Origin: Pleurocapsa sp. FMAR1
GTDB lineage: Bacteria > Cyanobacteriota > Cyanobacteriia > Cyanobacteriales > Xenococcaceae
Assembly: GCF_963665995.1 (NCBI RefSeq)
Contig: NZ_OY762512.1
Location: 3,720,001 to 3,784,000, forward strand
Reading direction: 5' to 3'
DNA: 64,000 bases
Shown in pieces: positions 45,939 through 55,722 of the stretch. Each line of letters opens with the position of its first letter. The stretch's first letter is position 1. The notes under the pieces were generated by a model. It ran no database searches and had not been told where the DNA came from. It was given only the letters and a program-made list of their open reading frames with translations. The translations under genes were made by a program, and so were the position numbers.

Positions 45939-47549
45939 TTGACTACTATATATATGAGTAATCGAGATTTATTTGCTCGCGAGGCATTGGCGCAGATTCC
46001 CAAAATTTTGACTCTATTGGATCGCAATCGTCACAGCCCTACCTATGGTTGTTTTGATCGTACTTTTTGGCAGTATAAAGTAATTGATTTTCCTGCGGGG
46101 ATGTCACAGGAATTCGTTTACCCTTTGGCTTTGGCATATCACTGTAACCTAAACAACAATATTTTTTATCAACAGCCAGCTATTAAAGAGTGGGTGGAAG
46201 CAGGTATTGTTTATGCAGCCAGAAGTAGTCATCTTAACGGTTCATGTGATGATTATTTTCCCTACGAAAGAGCAGCGGGGGCAGCAGCTTTTTCTTTGCT
46301 TGCCTGTATTGAAAGCTATAAACTAATGGGTTTAGACAACTCTGAAGTACTTAAGTTTTTTTGTAGACGAGCAGACTGGTTAGCAAAACATCAAGAAAGT
46401 GGACGTTTAACTAATCATCAGGCTTTAATTGTCTTGAGCCTAGAGTCTTTGGGTAATCTGCTTAAAATAGATCGCTGGGATGTCTATAAACAAGAGCGTT
46501 TAGAACAGGTGCTAGCTTGGCAAAACTCCGAAGGCTGGTTTATTGAATATGAGGGTTGCGATCCTGGATATCATACTTTGACTATTTCCTGTTTAGCGCG
46601 CATATATGAGCTTAATCCAAGTGACAAACTTAAAAGAGCGATCGCCTTAGCAGTCAAACTTGCAGCCCAATTTGTCCATCCTGATGGTTCTTATGGGGGA
46701 GAATATACTAGTCGCAACACCTACAATTTTTTTCCTCATGGCTTTGAGTTGGTAGGTAAATGGCTACCAGAAGCATTAAATGTCAACGATCGCTTTTTAC
46801 AGGGACTTGCTCATGGTTTAGGCTCTTGTTATGCTGACGATCGCATTATTGGTCATCATACCTGGAACTATCTTTTAGCCTGGAGCGACTTTATTCCCAT
46901 CCGTCCGACTTTGCAGCCTCGTCCCCAGGGACGTGTTTATCTAGAGCAAGGTGGTATTTTGATCGAGCGTCGTGGCACAACTGAATTATATTTGGCTTTG
47001 AATAAAGGTGGTGTGTTTAAGCTATTTCGTGATGGTCAGTTAGTTGCTTCAGATACTCAGTTTTCTCTATTAGTCCAAGAAGGTAATAAGCTCAAAAATG
47101 CAGTGGCGCATTTGGTAGGCAATTACGAAATTGAGCTAGAAGCAAATCAAATTGCGATCGCTGGAAACTTGGGCTGGGCAAAACAAAAGCAGATGAATTC
47201 TCTCAATTTAATTATTCTGCGTCTAGTTATGTTATCTCTTGGGCGGTTTTTTCCTAATCTAATTCGTCGAATATTACAAAAAATCTTAATTACGGGTAAG
47301 ACAGACGCACCTTTTAAATTCTGCCGACGTTTATCTTGGCAAAACGGTTGCTGGTGCGTTGAGGATCGATTAACGGCGGAATCCTGGGCTAATGTAGTAG
47401 CAGCAGATATTGGCTGCGATCGCACTTCTATTTATGTGGTGATGAGCCGTACTTTTCAATCAGGACAACTTCAACCCGCTTTAGATTTAAGCGATCGGAT
47501 TAATAGATTAAATCCAAACGAACCACTTAATCTATCTAGAAATATCTAA
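45939..47549 (+). CDS. Heparinase II/III-like (alpha/alpha toroid) protein
   Basis: 536 aa. An internal ATG at 45954 (MSNRDLFAREALAQIPKILTLL) is an equally good start. Helical blocks LLDRNRHSPTYGCFDRTFWQYKVIDFP, RSSHLNGSCDDYFPYERAAGAAAFSLLAC, HPDGSYGGEYTSRNTYNFFPHG and GRVYLEQGGILIERRGTTELYLALNKGG resemble alginate/heparinase-like lyases seen in exopolysaccharide clusters. Activity not proven. Next polysaccharide genes are wecB (50 kb) and the sugar transferase (63 kb). Confidence 0.6.
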   Translation: MTTIYMSNRDLFAREALAQIPKILTLLDRNRHSPTYGCFDRTFWQYKVIDFPAGMSQEFVYPLALAYHCNLNNNIFYQQPAIKEWVEAGIVYAARSSHLNGSCDDYFPYERAAGAAAFSLLACIESYKLMGLDNSEVLKFFCRRADWLAKHQESGRLTNHQALIVLSLESLGNLLKIDRWDVYKQERLEQVLAWQNSEGWFIEYEGCDPGYHTLTISCLARIYELNPSDKLKRAIALAVKLAAQFVHPDGSYGGEYTSRNTYNFFPHGFELVGKWLPEALNVNDRFLQGLAHGLGSCYADDRIIGHHTWNYLLAWSDFIPIRPTLQPRPQGRVYLEQGGILIERRGTTELYLALNKGGVFKLFRDGQLVASDTQFSLLVQEGNKLKNAVAHLVGNYEIELEANQIAIAGNLGWAKQKQMNSLNLIILRLVMLSLGRFFPNLIRRILQKILITGKTDAPFKFCRRLSWQNGCWCVEDRLTAESWANVVAADIGCDRTSIYVVMSRTFQSGQLQPALDLSDRINRLNPNEPLNLSRNI

Positions 47550-47997
47550 AACAAATAATCAGACTAATGGCTGAATTTTGGTTGGCCGTAAATAAATGCA
47601 ATCTAATTTACCAAAATATACAAATATAATTTCTCATTTAAATTGCATAGCTATTATTAGTTATATTCAAGCATAATTTTTCTGATTTTATGCTGCTTTT
47701 TGTATCTATTTTCTATATCAAAAACAATATTAAATACTTTGGTATTTGCTTTTATAAGTTATTTAATAATGAGTATTAAAAGAAAAATATAACTTACTAA
47801 TGAATTTAGCTAAATAGCTGATGCTTCCTGATTATTATGTTAACTATAGTCTATTCATAGGAACAAAAAAAGGTTGTGTATTCAACTACAGTTTAAATCA
47901 GAATTTAAGTAAAAATACAGTTGAAAAAACTTTTATCTTTTTATAAATCTATTTAAACCCAAAAGTTGCTAAACTAAGCTGAAATAGATAGAACATT
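47550..47997. other. Intergenic, AT-rich
   Basis: No gene or RNA seen. Confidence 0.4.
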
Positions 47998-48495
47998 ATG
48001 GCAATGATTGACCAAACTAAATCTACTCTCACTTTAAGTTGGCTCAAAACCAAGCTAATCCATTGCGAAAGCGGCGTGATCATTGAAAATACCTGTTCTT
48101 GTAGTTTTGAAGGTATTCAAAGTTTTATTGAAAGTATCGATCATAGTTCTAAGACTCCAGCTATTTACTATCAGGCTTTTCCCGAAGAAAGTGCAGATCA
48201 ATTCTTAGATACTTTGAGAGAGGAATTAGCCTCTAAATTAGGAAATATTGAATTTAAATCCAATCAATCTTTATTAGATATCGTCAAAGCAGCAGCCTTG
48301 AAAATGGTAATTATAGATCGAAGCTATCTTCATCCTTTAAACACCATCAATCAGCTTTTAAATTTCCTTGGTTACTGCAATGTTTCTTTAATTTTGGTTG
48401 GTTCTCGCAATAAATTGAAAATAGCTCAAGTTTTAAGTCATCCTGCTATTTCTCAGTGGGAACAATTTACCATTTGTGACAAATCTGAGGCGTAA
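47998..48495 (+). CDS. Hypothetical protein, degenerate TniB/AAA-like
   Basis: 165 aa. Residues 95-150 read MVIIDRSYLHPLNTINQLLNFLGYCNVSLILVGSRNKLKIAQVL, with the shape of a Walker B and sensor region of a TniB-like ATPase, but a P-loop is missing and Asp-Glu is Asp-Arg. Probably a regulatory or decayed protein. An RBS-like GAAATAGATAG is upstream. Confidence 0.4.
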   Translation: MAMIDQTKSTLTLSWLKTKLIHCESGVIIENTCSCSFEGIQSFIESIDHSSKTPAIYYQAFPEESADQFLDTLREELASKLGNIEFKSNQSLLDIVKAAALKMVIIDRSYLHPLNTINQLLNFLGYCNVSLILVGSRNKLKIAQVLSHPAISQWEQFTICDKSEA

Positions 48496-49359
48496 TCAAA
48501 ATTGCCCTAAAACAAGCTTATAAATTTCTTCTATTTGTTTTAATTTTATCTGCCTCGTCTTTTACAATTAAAATTATCGGGACATTAGAATCTGAAGCTT
48601 AAATTCGTTGACGATTAAATGTTAAACTGCATCTACTTTAAAGCGAGGAAATGCTGACAAAGGGCTTGCACGTATATTTTCCTCGGCTAGTTGAACCATT
48701 ATCACTCGAAACTAGAAGAAGGTATTATTGAGCTAGACATAGCGATCGCCGATTATTTAGACTATTTGATGTTCAACAGCCTTGAGTAAATTATCTGCGA
48801 TCGCATAAACAACTATAGTTTTTAGAACGCATTTTAGTCCCTCTAAGCTTTTTAGTTTTTAGAAAGATTTTTTTACTTTCTGTTCCTCTATTTTAATAAT
48901 TAGCAATTTGTGTTATTGATTAACCAAAACTATTTTTTGCTTTTGATACTCTTTGATATGTTTACGAAATTTAGTCTAGTAAAACATATTTATTGCCAAT
49001 TAGCTTTAACTTTTTTTATTGTTAGTTTTAATAATTCAGACATATTTATTCAAATCAAGCTTTTGAAAATGCTAAGTATAAATACTTATTTTTAGTAATT
49101 TACTTACAATTTATATATTTTATAAAACATAAATAAAACTTTTATATCTATAGGATTAGCTGCAATATTAGTTATTAAGGTCAACAAATAACTAGGGATC
49201 AATAGTCATCAGTACCAAAAACCTATACTTGAGTTACATTTTGCCTTTAGGCAAATTGTAAAATTATATTTAAAAAATGAATTTTATTTATTAAAGTTTT
49301 TTATACTTATTCTTAACGAGTAAAGAGAGCTAGCAGTAGTTCATAATTATCGCCATAAG
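48496..49359. other. Intergenic, 864 bp
   Basis: No gene supported. At 48655-48685 the text GACAAAGGGCTTGCAC is close to the GGGCTTGCCCGC module found in the repeat elements, so a decayed repeat lies here. The rest is AT-rich. Confidence 0.4.
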
Positions 49360-49383
49360 TTGTTGTTGTTTAGCCTTAAAAAA

Positions 49384-49749
49384 ATGGAATTAGTACGAAA
49401 GAATAGTTATTTTGGTTTAGTAAAGAGCTTCTTGATTTGGAGCTTTACCTTAACGGTATGCTTGTTAGTAGTTGGATTTCCTGTAGGAGCTTTAATCGTT
49501 ACGATTGGTATTTTAGCTACCATTATCTTGCAAACTGTTATCCCTGCCAGTGCGGTTTTGGTCGTTACGGCTGGTATTTTTAGCTTAAATATTGCTGTAG
49601 TTTTAGTTAGTGCAGCAGTTCTTTCTTTTAAAGGAATTCATCCTGAAGAAGTAAGCTGGTTGAGTTGGCTACACGGACAAAAAGATTTAGTTAATCTGCC
49701 AGTCTATGCGTCTTGTCCTTTGACTTGCCAGTTTGATAACAATCATTAA
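49384..49749 (+). CDS. Small membrane protein (~121 aa)
   Basis: Start chosen at ATG 49384. Four-helix-like hydrophobic stretch (SFLIWSFTLTVCLLVVGFPVGALIVTIGILATIIL; SAVLVVTAGIFSLNIAVVLVSAAVL), then a short polar tail ending CPLTCQFDNNH. No known family. Followed by a strong terminator. Confidence 0.5.
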   Translation: MELVRKNSYFGLVKSFLIWSFTLTVCLLVVGFPVGALIVTIGILATIILQTVIPASAVLVVTAGIFSLNIAVVLVSAAVLSFKGIHPEEVSWLSWLHGQKDLVNLPVYASCPLTCQFDNNH

Positions 49750-49772
49750 ATTTAAAACAATGAATTATAGAT

Positions 49773-49810
49773 GACGAGGATTAGAGCCTATTCTAGTCCT
49801 CGTCTTTTTT
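49773..49810 (+). terminator. Rho-independent terminator
   Basis: GACGAGGA ... TCCTCGTC hairpin and TTTTTT directly downstream of the small membrane-protein gene. Confidence 0.85.
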
Positions 49811-49895
49811 ATAGTTGCTTACATCTGAAAGATAGCTAAAGTATCAACAAGAAACATCAGCTTTAGCTAACTAGAATAAATGCTCAAGAATAAAG

Positions 49896-49916
49896 CCCAG
49901 TGTATACTGGGTTTTT
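49896..49916 (+). terminator. Short terminator-like hairpin before wecB
   Basis: CCCAG-TGTATA-CTGGG followed by TTTTT. It could act as a leader attenuator for wecB, which starts 67 bp downstream. Confidence 0.5.
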
Positions 49917-49982
49917 CTGTGTTCATAGTCGACACTGTTTCTGATTGTTCCCAATCTAGTTTTTGCTTTTTATTGAATAAAT

Positions 49983-51104
49983 ATGACTACACCAACTATT
50001 TCTGTCGGGGTAATTTTAGGAACTCGTCCCGAAGCAATCAAACTAGCTCCAGTTATCAAGCAGCTTAATTCTGTTGCTCAAATTAAAACTCATCTTATTC
50101 TTACGGGACAACACAGAGAAATGGTAGATCGAGTCATGGAGTTATTTAACTTGAGTGCAGACCATGATTTAGCAATCATGAAGCCAAAACAAACATTAAC
50201 TAGTATTACCTGTGATAGTTTGCTGGGATTAGAAAAAATTTTTGCGACAGTCCAACCTAAACTAATTTTTGTACAAGGGGATACAACTACTGCTTTTTCT
50301 GCTGCATTGGCAGCATTCTACCATCAGATTCCTGTAGGTCATGTTGAGGCTGGTTTGCGGACTAATAATCTGTATAATCCATATCCAGAAGAAGCTAATC
50401 GCCGTTTAATCTCGCAAATTGCTCAATTTCACTTTGCGCCAACAGAATTAGCTGTTAAAAATTTACAAAAATCTGGGGTTACAGGAGAAATTCACCATAC
50501 GGGGAACACCGTAATAGATACTCTTTTGACTGTGGCGAATAATAAACCTGAATGCCGAATACCTAATCTAGACTGGTCTAAATACCGAGTCTTACTAGCA
50601 ACGGTACACCGTCGAGAAAATTGGGGCAAACCTTTACAAGACATTTTGCAGGGATTTAACGCTATCTTAGATCGTTTTCCCGATACAGCATTACTTCTGC
50701 CTTTGCATCGTAATCCTACAGTGCGAGAGCCAATTAAAGCTGCATTAGGCGATCGCCCTAGAGTATTTTTGACCGAACCTTTAGACTATACAGAATTAGT
50801 GGGAGCAATTTCTGGTTGCTATATGCTACTGACAGATTCAGGAGGATTACAAGAAGAAGCTCCGAGTTTAGGCAAGCCTGTATTAGTTTTACGAGAAACT
50901 ACAGAAAGACCAGAAGCTGTTGAAGCTGGTACTGCAAAGCTAATTGGTACAGATCCCCAAGCAATTTTAGATTACACTGCCGAATTGCTAGAAAACCAAG
51001 CTATTTATCAACAAATGGCAACAGCAATTAATCCTTTCGGTGATGGTCAGGCTTCAGAGAGAATTGTTAAAATCATCCAAGATTATCTATTAAAGAACGT
51101 CTAA
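49983..51104 (+). CDS. wecB: UDP-N-acetylglucosamine 2-epimerase (non-hydrolysing)
   Basis: 373 aa. Interconverts UDP-GlcNAc and UDP-ManNAc for surface polysaccharide. Family motifs: ILGTRPEAIKLAPVI at residues 10-24, LTGQHREMV, QGDTTTAFSAALAAFY, GHVEAGLRTNNLYNPYPEE, HRRENWG and TDSGGLQEEAPSLGKPVLVLRETTERPE. GT-B fold, complete length. Terminator-like hairpin at 51141 follows. Confidence 0.96.
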   Translation: MTTPTISVGVILGTRPEAIKLAPVIKQLNSVAQIKTHLILTGQHREMVDRVMELFNLSADHDLAIMKPKQTLTSITCDSLLGLEKIFATVQPKLIFVQGDTTTAFSAALAAFYHQIPVGHVEAGLRTNNLYNPYPEEANRRLISQIAQFHFAPTELAVKNLQKSGVTGEIHHTGNTVIDTLLTVANNKPECRIPNLDWSKYRVLLATVHRRENWGKPLQDILQGFNAILDRFPDTALLLPLHRNPTVREPIKAALGDRPRVFLTEPLDYTELVGAISGCYMLLTDSGGLQEEAPSLGKPVLVLRETTERPEAVEAGTAKLIGTDPQAILDYTAELLENQAIYQQMATAINPFGDGQASERIVKIIQDYLLKNV

Positions 51105-51140
51105 AAAATCAAGCATTATTGCGCTGGTTCATTATAAAAA

Positions 51141-51169
51141 CTAAAGGATCGGTAACACCGATCCTTTAG
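51141..51169 (+). terminator. Hairpin downstream of wecB
   Basis: A perfect 12-bp stem CTAAAGGATCGG / CCGATCCTTTAG with loop TAACA. No U-tract, so it may protect RNA ends rather than terminate. Confidence 0.55.
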
Positions 51170-51438
51170 TACATAGGCTAAGTTACCTGTTTTTAGTTAA
51201 GAGCAAATTTTAAAAGCTGAAGTACTGTCAATCGCTAGTTTAAGACGACTTAGTTATTTTAAGACAGAGTAATTAACTATCCGCAACAGCTTTAGAGAAA
51301 ATTATTTTATGATTTCTTATTGATTTATAAGTCTAGCTAACATTAGCTATCAAACTAAGATAGGTAAGGTCGTAAAGTAAACAAGATTACTTAATGACGC
51401 TATTAAATTATGAGCTTCTTTAGTAGCAAAAGTATTTA

Positions 51439-51714
51439 CTAAATAAAATAGTAGTTCAAATTTAGCCTGGCTTTGCTAATTTTTTCAGAAAGACGGTTGA
51501 CTGTAGCTATTTTTTGCTCAATTTGTCCAGATAGCTGAGAATTTTGGTTGTATTTTTTTTGATGACTTTGTAGTTTAGCTAAAGTTGCTTTTACGGTAGC
51601 CAATTCTTTTTCAATTTTGATTAATAAAATAATTAGTCTGGCTATTTTTACGGTTTTTTCCTCAGCCACAACTTCTTGTTGGATCGAGGTGATGTACTTA
51701 CTAATATCTTCCAT
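51439..51714 (-). CDS. Coiled-coil hypothetical protein (91 aa)
   Basis: Nearly all helical: IARLIILLIKIEKELATVKATLAKLQSHQKKY and QIEQKIATVNRLSEKISKARLN. No family recognised. Confidence 0.4.
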   Translation of the reverse strand: MEDISKYITSIQQEVVAEEKTVKIARLIILLIKIEKELATVKATLAKLQSHQKKYNQNSQLSGQIEQKIATVNRLSEKISKARLNLNYYFI

Positions 51715-52114
51715 GGATTTACTGATATATATTATTGATATGACAGAATAACTGGCGTTTTTTGTTCTTTAAACTCAGTATATCCGTGAATATGTGGACA
51801 TGGTATAAAGTTTCGGTAATTGTTGAAGTATTTTTGTAAATAATGTATGAATTTACCTAAATACCTCTCAAAAGCGAACAATTGCAGGAGTTTCTGGCTT
51901 ATAGCATCTGCACTTTTTAACGCCTTAATTAATATTTTACAGGTTTGGATACAGCATTTTCGTGATTATTTCGTAGATAAATATACTTAAGGAAATATTT
52001 CAAGCTACGAATGGTAGTAATTATCGATTGGTTGTATGTTCAGCTAAAAATTTCGTTATTTACCGTCAAGAATGTTAAAACATATGTCTATATATGTTTA
52101 TGAGTAGATAAGGT

Positions 52115-53002
52115 ATGACTGAGATTATCAATACTATTGTCAGAGCTCTGCTGAAATTACTAGATCAGGGTATCGCAGCTTTGCCAGGTGTAATGTCGGC
52201 TTTGATCGTTTTGTTTTTGACTAAATATGCAGTGCAGGTAGTCCTAAAACTTGCCGACGAAACGGGTAGACGCACGATTAAAAGTACTTCTTTACAGTTG
52301 TTACTCAGAAAAATTTGTCGTATTGGCGTGTGGACAATTGGTATTTTGCTTGCCTGCATCTTAGCTGTTCCTGGATTTAGCTTGGGAGATATTGTCGCTA
52401 CTTTAGGTATAGGTTCAGTAGCTGTTGGTTTTGCCTTCCAAGATATATTTAAAAACTTTTTGGCAGGGATTATTTTATTGGTCGAAGAGCCATTTAGGAT
52501 TGGAGATGAAGTAGAGATTAATGACTACCAAGGAAAAGTAGAAAACATTAGTATTCGCACTACTAAAATTCGCACCTATACTGGAGAAAAAATTTTACTG
52601 CCCAACTCTACCGTGTTTACTGATGCGGTAAAAGTAGTTACAGCCTATCCTTTTCGGAGAACGGATTTGGCTGTGGGGGTGGACTACAATTCTTCTTTGC
52701 CAGAGGCTGCTAGAATCTTAGAACAAACTATCAAAAGTGTTTCTGGAGTAATAGAAGACCCTGCACCTGAGATTGATATAGTCAATTTTAATGACAGTTC
52801 TATTGATTTTATGGTGCATTACTGGACAGGTTCTTCCAAAAAGCAGCTACGCAACGTGCAAACTATAGCAATGATCGCCATTAAAAAAGCTTTGGATGAT
52901 GCTGACATCAATATTCCTTACCCTATTCGCACCGTCTATCATTACGACCAGGAAAAATATAATGATTATTTTCCCGATCGCCATGTTCAACAAAATAATT
53001 AG
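52115..53002 (+). CDS. Small-conductance mechanosensitive channel (MscS)
   Basis: 295 aa. Three membrane helices (ALPGVMSALIVLFLTKYAVQ, RKICRIGVWTIGILLACIL) ending in the pore helix TLGIGSVAVGFAFQDIFKNFLAGIILLVEEPFRIGDEVEI, the MscS hallmark, then the cytosolic beta domain (GKVENISIRTTKIRTYTGEKILLPNSTVF) and C-terminal cage. Releases osmolytes upon hypo-osmotic shock. Stand-alone gene. Confidence 0.93.
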   Translation: MTEIINTIVRALLKLLDQGIAALPGVMSALIVLFLTKYAVQVVLKLADETGRRTIKSTSLQLLLRKICRIGVWTIGILLACILAVPGFSLGDIVATLGIGSVAVGFAFQDIFKNFLAGIILLVEEPFRIGDEVEINDYQGKVENISIRTTKIRTYTGEKILLPNSTVFTDAVKVVTAYPFRRTDLAVGVDYNSSLPEAARILEQTIKSVSGVIEDPAPEIDIVNFNDSSIDFMVHYWTGSSKKQLRNVQTIAMIAIKKALDDADINIPYPIRTVYHYDQEKYNDYFPDRHVQQNN

Positions 53003-53013
53003 ATTGAGAAAAG

Positions 53014-54474
53014 TTAACTTTGTCCTAGTCGAGGAATAGTAACATCTACCAGATTTATTTCTTGTTCTAGGCTACTTAAAGGTGGTTTCATTGCCTGACG
53101 ATTACCTACTACTAAAGTAACTATCTGATTTGGTTGAAGATATTTTTGAGCCACCTTTAAAATATCTTCTTCATTTGTATTTTGCACCTTGTCCTGATAT
53201 TCAAAGATAAAATCTTCTGGATAATCAAAGTATTCGTAACGAATCAGACGAGAAAGGGTCTGACTAGGATTCTCAAAGTTAAACACAAAAGAGTTAAGAA
53301 TTGATTCTTTGGCATTTGCTAATTCTTTTTCTGTAACTAAACTATTACGTAGCTTTTTGATCTCACTGACAATAGCTTTAATAAAAGGAACAGTATTATT
53401 GGTTTGAGTTTGTCCTCCTGCAATAAATAAACCGTCATAGTCATAGCTAGGACTCCAAGATCCGTATACGCTGTATGCCAAACCCTGACGCGATCGCACT
53501 TCGTTAAATAAGCGTCCTCCAAAACCGTTTAAAACGCCATTTAAAACGCTTAATGCTGGATAATCTGGGCTGTTAAACTGCCCTCCAATATGACCCATTA
53601 AAACATTGCTCTGAGTTGCCTTGGGGCGATCTACCACAAAAATACCCCGATCTTCTTCTTGGGTTGCTGCGGGTGCTTCTAAAGCTGGTAGAGAAGTATC
53701 AACCTGCCAATCACCAAAAGCAGACTGCACTCTTTCGATCATCCGAGCGGAATCAAAGTCCCCGACTATACCTAAAATTATGCTCTGGGGACGAACATAG
53801 TTTTGATAAAAGTTAACTACATCTGGGCGAGAAATATTTGCCAAAATAGCATATTCTTCAGTTCGAGCATAGGGGCTAGTTGCACCATAAATTAGCTTGT
53901 CAAATTCACGACTGGCGATACTTTGAGGATCGTCATTGCGGCGGGCAATTCCTCCTTCTTCCTGTTTTTTGGCGATCGCAAATTGCTCGGCAGCAAAAGC
54001 TGGTTGACGCAATACTTCGGCAAATAGAGAGAAAACTGTGTCTAAATCTTCAGTGAGGGTATTAAAGCTGGCACTACCTGAAGTATCGCCAATACTAGTT
54101 TCGACGCTAGCTGCTTTTTGTTCTAAGATTAGATTTAACTCGGCTGCGAGATGATTTTCTGTACCGCCACTACGCATTACAGTCCCTGTTAGGCTTGCCA
54201 AACCGACTTTATTGGCAGGTTCAAAGCGAGATCCAGTGCGAATTAAAGCCGTACCATTAATTAGGGGTAAATCTCGATCTTCCATAAGATAAACCACCAT
54301 GCCATTATCTAATTCATAACGTTCATAATCGGGAATCTGAATTTCTGGCGGGGTTGAAAATTTTAATTCTGTATAGTGTTTAGGAGTATCGGCGATCGCT
54401 GGAAGCCGAATCGCAAATGATAAAAAAATTGTCACTAACCCTAAACTTAACCAAGAAATTAGTCTTCTGCTCAT
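53014..54474 (-). CDS. M16-family peptidase lacking the zinc motif
   Basis: 486 aa with a signal peptide (ISWLSLGLVTIFLSFAIRLPAIA). Both M16 halves are present, but where HxxEH should be, the N-terminal half reads LASLTGTVMRSGGTENH, so no zinc site. The C-terminal half has the RQGLAYSVY R/Y motif. This is the non-catalytic partner type of bacterial M16 heterodimers; no catalytic partner is next to it. Confidence 0.9.
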   Translation of the reverse strand: MSRRLISWLSLGLVTIFLSFAIRLPAIADTPKHYTELKFSTPPEIQIPDYERYELDNGMVVYLMEDRDLPLINGTALIRTGSRFEPANKVGLASLTGTVMRSGGTENHLAAELNLILEQKAASVETSIGDTSGSASFNTLTEDLDTVFSLFAEVLRQPAFAAEQFAIAKKQEEGGIARRNDDPQSIASREFDKLIYGATSPYARTEEYAILANISRPDVVNFYQNYVRPQSIILGIVGDFDSARMIERVQSAFGDWQVDTSLPALEAPAATQEEDRGIFVVDRPKATQSNVLMGHIGGQFNSPDYPALSVLNGVLNGFGGRLFNEVRSRQGLAYSVYGSWSPSYDYDGLFIAGGQTQTNNTVPFIKAIVSEIKKLRNSLVTEKELANAKESILNSFVFNFENPSQTLSRLIRYEYFDYPEDFIFEYQDKVQNTNEEDILKVAQKYLQPNQIVTLVVGNRQAMKPPLSSLEQEINLVDVTIPRLGQS

Positions 54475-54527
54475 ACATAATTTAATTTAAAAAGCCTTTC
54501 TATTGTATCGAGCTAGGATTGAGTGCG

Positions 54528-54558
54528 GGAAAAGCTTGCCAAGTCAAACAGCTTTTCC
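54528..54558. repeat. Hairpin between M16 and RTX genes
   Basis: GGAAAAGCT / AGCTTTTCC stem, upstream of the M16 gene on the minus strand. Role unknown. Confidence 0.35.
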
Positions 54559-54591
54559 AATTAGTAAATTTCTTAAAAGACTCCCTATATC

Positions 54592-54629
54592 TAAAAAAAT
54601 TGAGCATAAACTATTTTTGTTTATGCTCA
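54592..54629 (-). terminator. RTX gene terminator
   Basis: On the minus strand TGAGCATAAAC / GTTTATGCTCA hairpin followed by ATTTTTTT, about 30 bp after the stop of the RTX gene. Confidence 0.8.
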
Positions 54630-54657
54630 GTATATTAAGGAAGTAATTTAGATGGAT

Positions 54658-55335
54658 TTACATTAATTCAAAATCACCATCATCATTTTTCTCCATGTCC
54701 ATGTCCGTAGAATCACCAATAGTATTGAGATTAATTGCAACTTCGCCGTCAATAGATATTAAGCCATTTTTAGAATCGAAAGATATTTCATCAGCATCAC
54801 TTGTACCTTTGATAACTAGGCTATCTTCATCTAAAGTAAAGTCTCCAACTCTATTAATAAAGGTGCCATCAAAGTTTTGAGCATCAAATTCAAATAGATC
54901 ATCTCCAGCATTACCAAAGATCAGATCATTGCCAAGACCACCATTAATAGTATCTTGACCGTCACCACCTAAAATGGTGTCATCACCGAAACTGCCATAG
55001 AGATAATCGTCGCCACCTTCACCAAAGATAACGTCGTTGCCTTCACCACCATCAACTAAATCATTTTCTCCACCAGTAAAAATAACATCACTTCCACCTT
55101 GACCAAGAACAATATCGTTCCCCTCACCCGCCTCAACAAAATCTCCACCAAGTCCGCCATCAATTAAGTCGTTTCCAGCAGCACCACGTAAAAAATCAGG
55201 TGCGCTAAGTCCTTTAATTAAATCGCCTTTATTTGAACCTACTAATGCATCAAATCCCTTTGTTCCAATTAACTCTAAACCATCAGCTACAAAATCAGCG
55301 ACGGCTGAGTCTATAGAACTAATAACTGAGGACAT
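54658..55335 (-). CDS. RTX calcium-binding repeat protein
   Basis: 225 aa, about 11 RTX nonapeptides of the type GGxGNDxIx between residues 45 and 150 (GAAGNDLID, GGLGGDFVE, AGEGNDIVL, GQGGSDVIF, ... GNAGDDLFE). These bind Ca2+ in a beta-roll. The N-terminus is short, without an obvious signal; export probably by a type I system through a C-terminal signal (end DGDFELM). A surface or secreted role is inferred. Confidence 0.85.
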   Translation of the reverse strand: MSSVISSIDSAVADFVADGLELIGTKGFDALVGSNKGDLIKGLSAPDFLRGAAGNDLIDGGLGGDFVEAGEGNDIVLGQGGSDVIFTGGENDLVDGGEGNDVIFGEGGDDYLYGSFGDDTILGGDGQDTINGGLGNDLIFGNAGDDLFEFDAQNFDGTFINRVGDFTLDEDSLVIKGTSDADEISFDSKNGLISIDGEVAINLNTIGDSTDMDMEKNDDGDFELM

Positions 55336-55722
55336 AATCTAAAACACTCCCTATTGAATAAACCTTCTCATTTATAAGTTCTTTCTTTCAAAATGACAAC
55401 AGCAAATTGTAAGTTTGAGAACAATAAGCTATTTTTATTCCAAAAGACCCATAAGTAAAAAGTAATTTTAAACACATTATTTTGCATATAAAGTAACAGG
55501 TAATACTTTTATTGGCAAATTTAAAGGACTATAAATAAAAGCTCGCTATTACTTTTTGTCTAGGGTGCTGATATTTAGATAACATAAATATTAAGTATGT
55601 TTAATTACGCTATTAAGCATATTTAACTAGACTAAAAATACAAAAGATTATTGCTCAAAATCCTGAATAGTAACAAAGTAGTGCAGGCGTGGTTGCGGTC
55701 ATCAATTAGTGCGATCGCACCT
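55336..55722. other. Intergenic, 387 bp
   Basis: No gene seen; AT-rich, with one HIP1 site near 55711 and probably the RTX gene promoter. Confidence 0.4.

Noticed and set aside
47998-48495. TniB of a Tn7-like or CAST transposon
   Set aside because: No P-loop, no tnsB/tniQ/cas12k neighbours and no transposon ends.
48910-49095. 61-aa frame in AT-rich DNA
   Set aside because: Phe/Leu/Asn-rich chance frame without a ribosome site.
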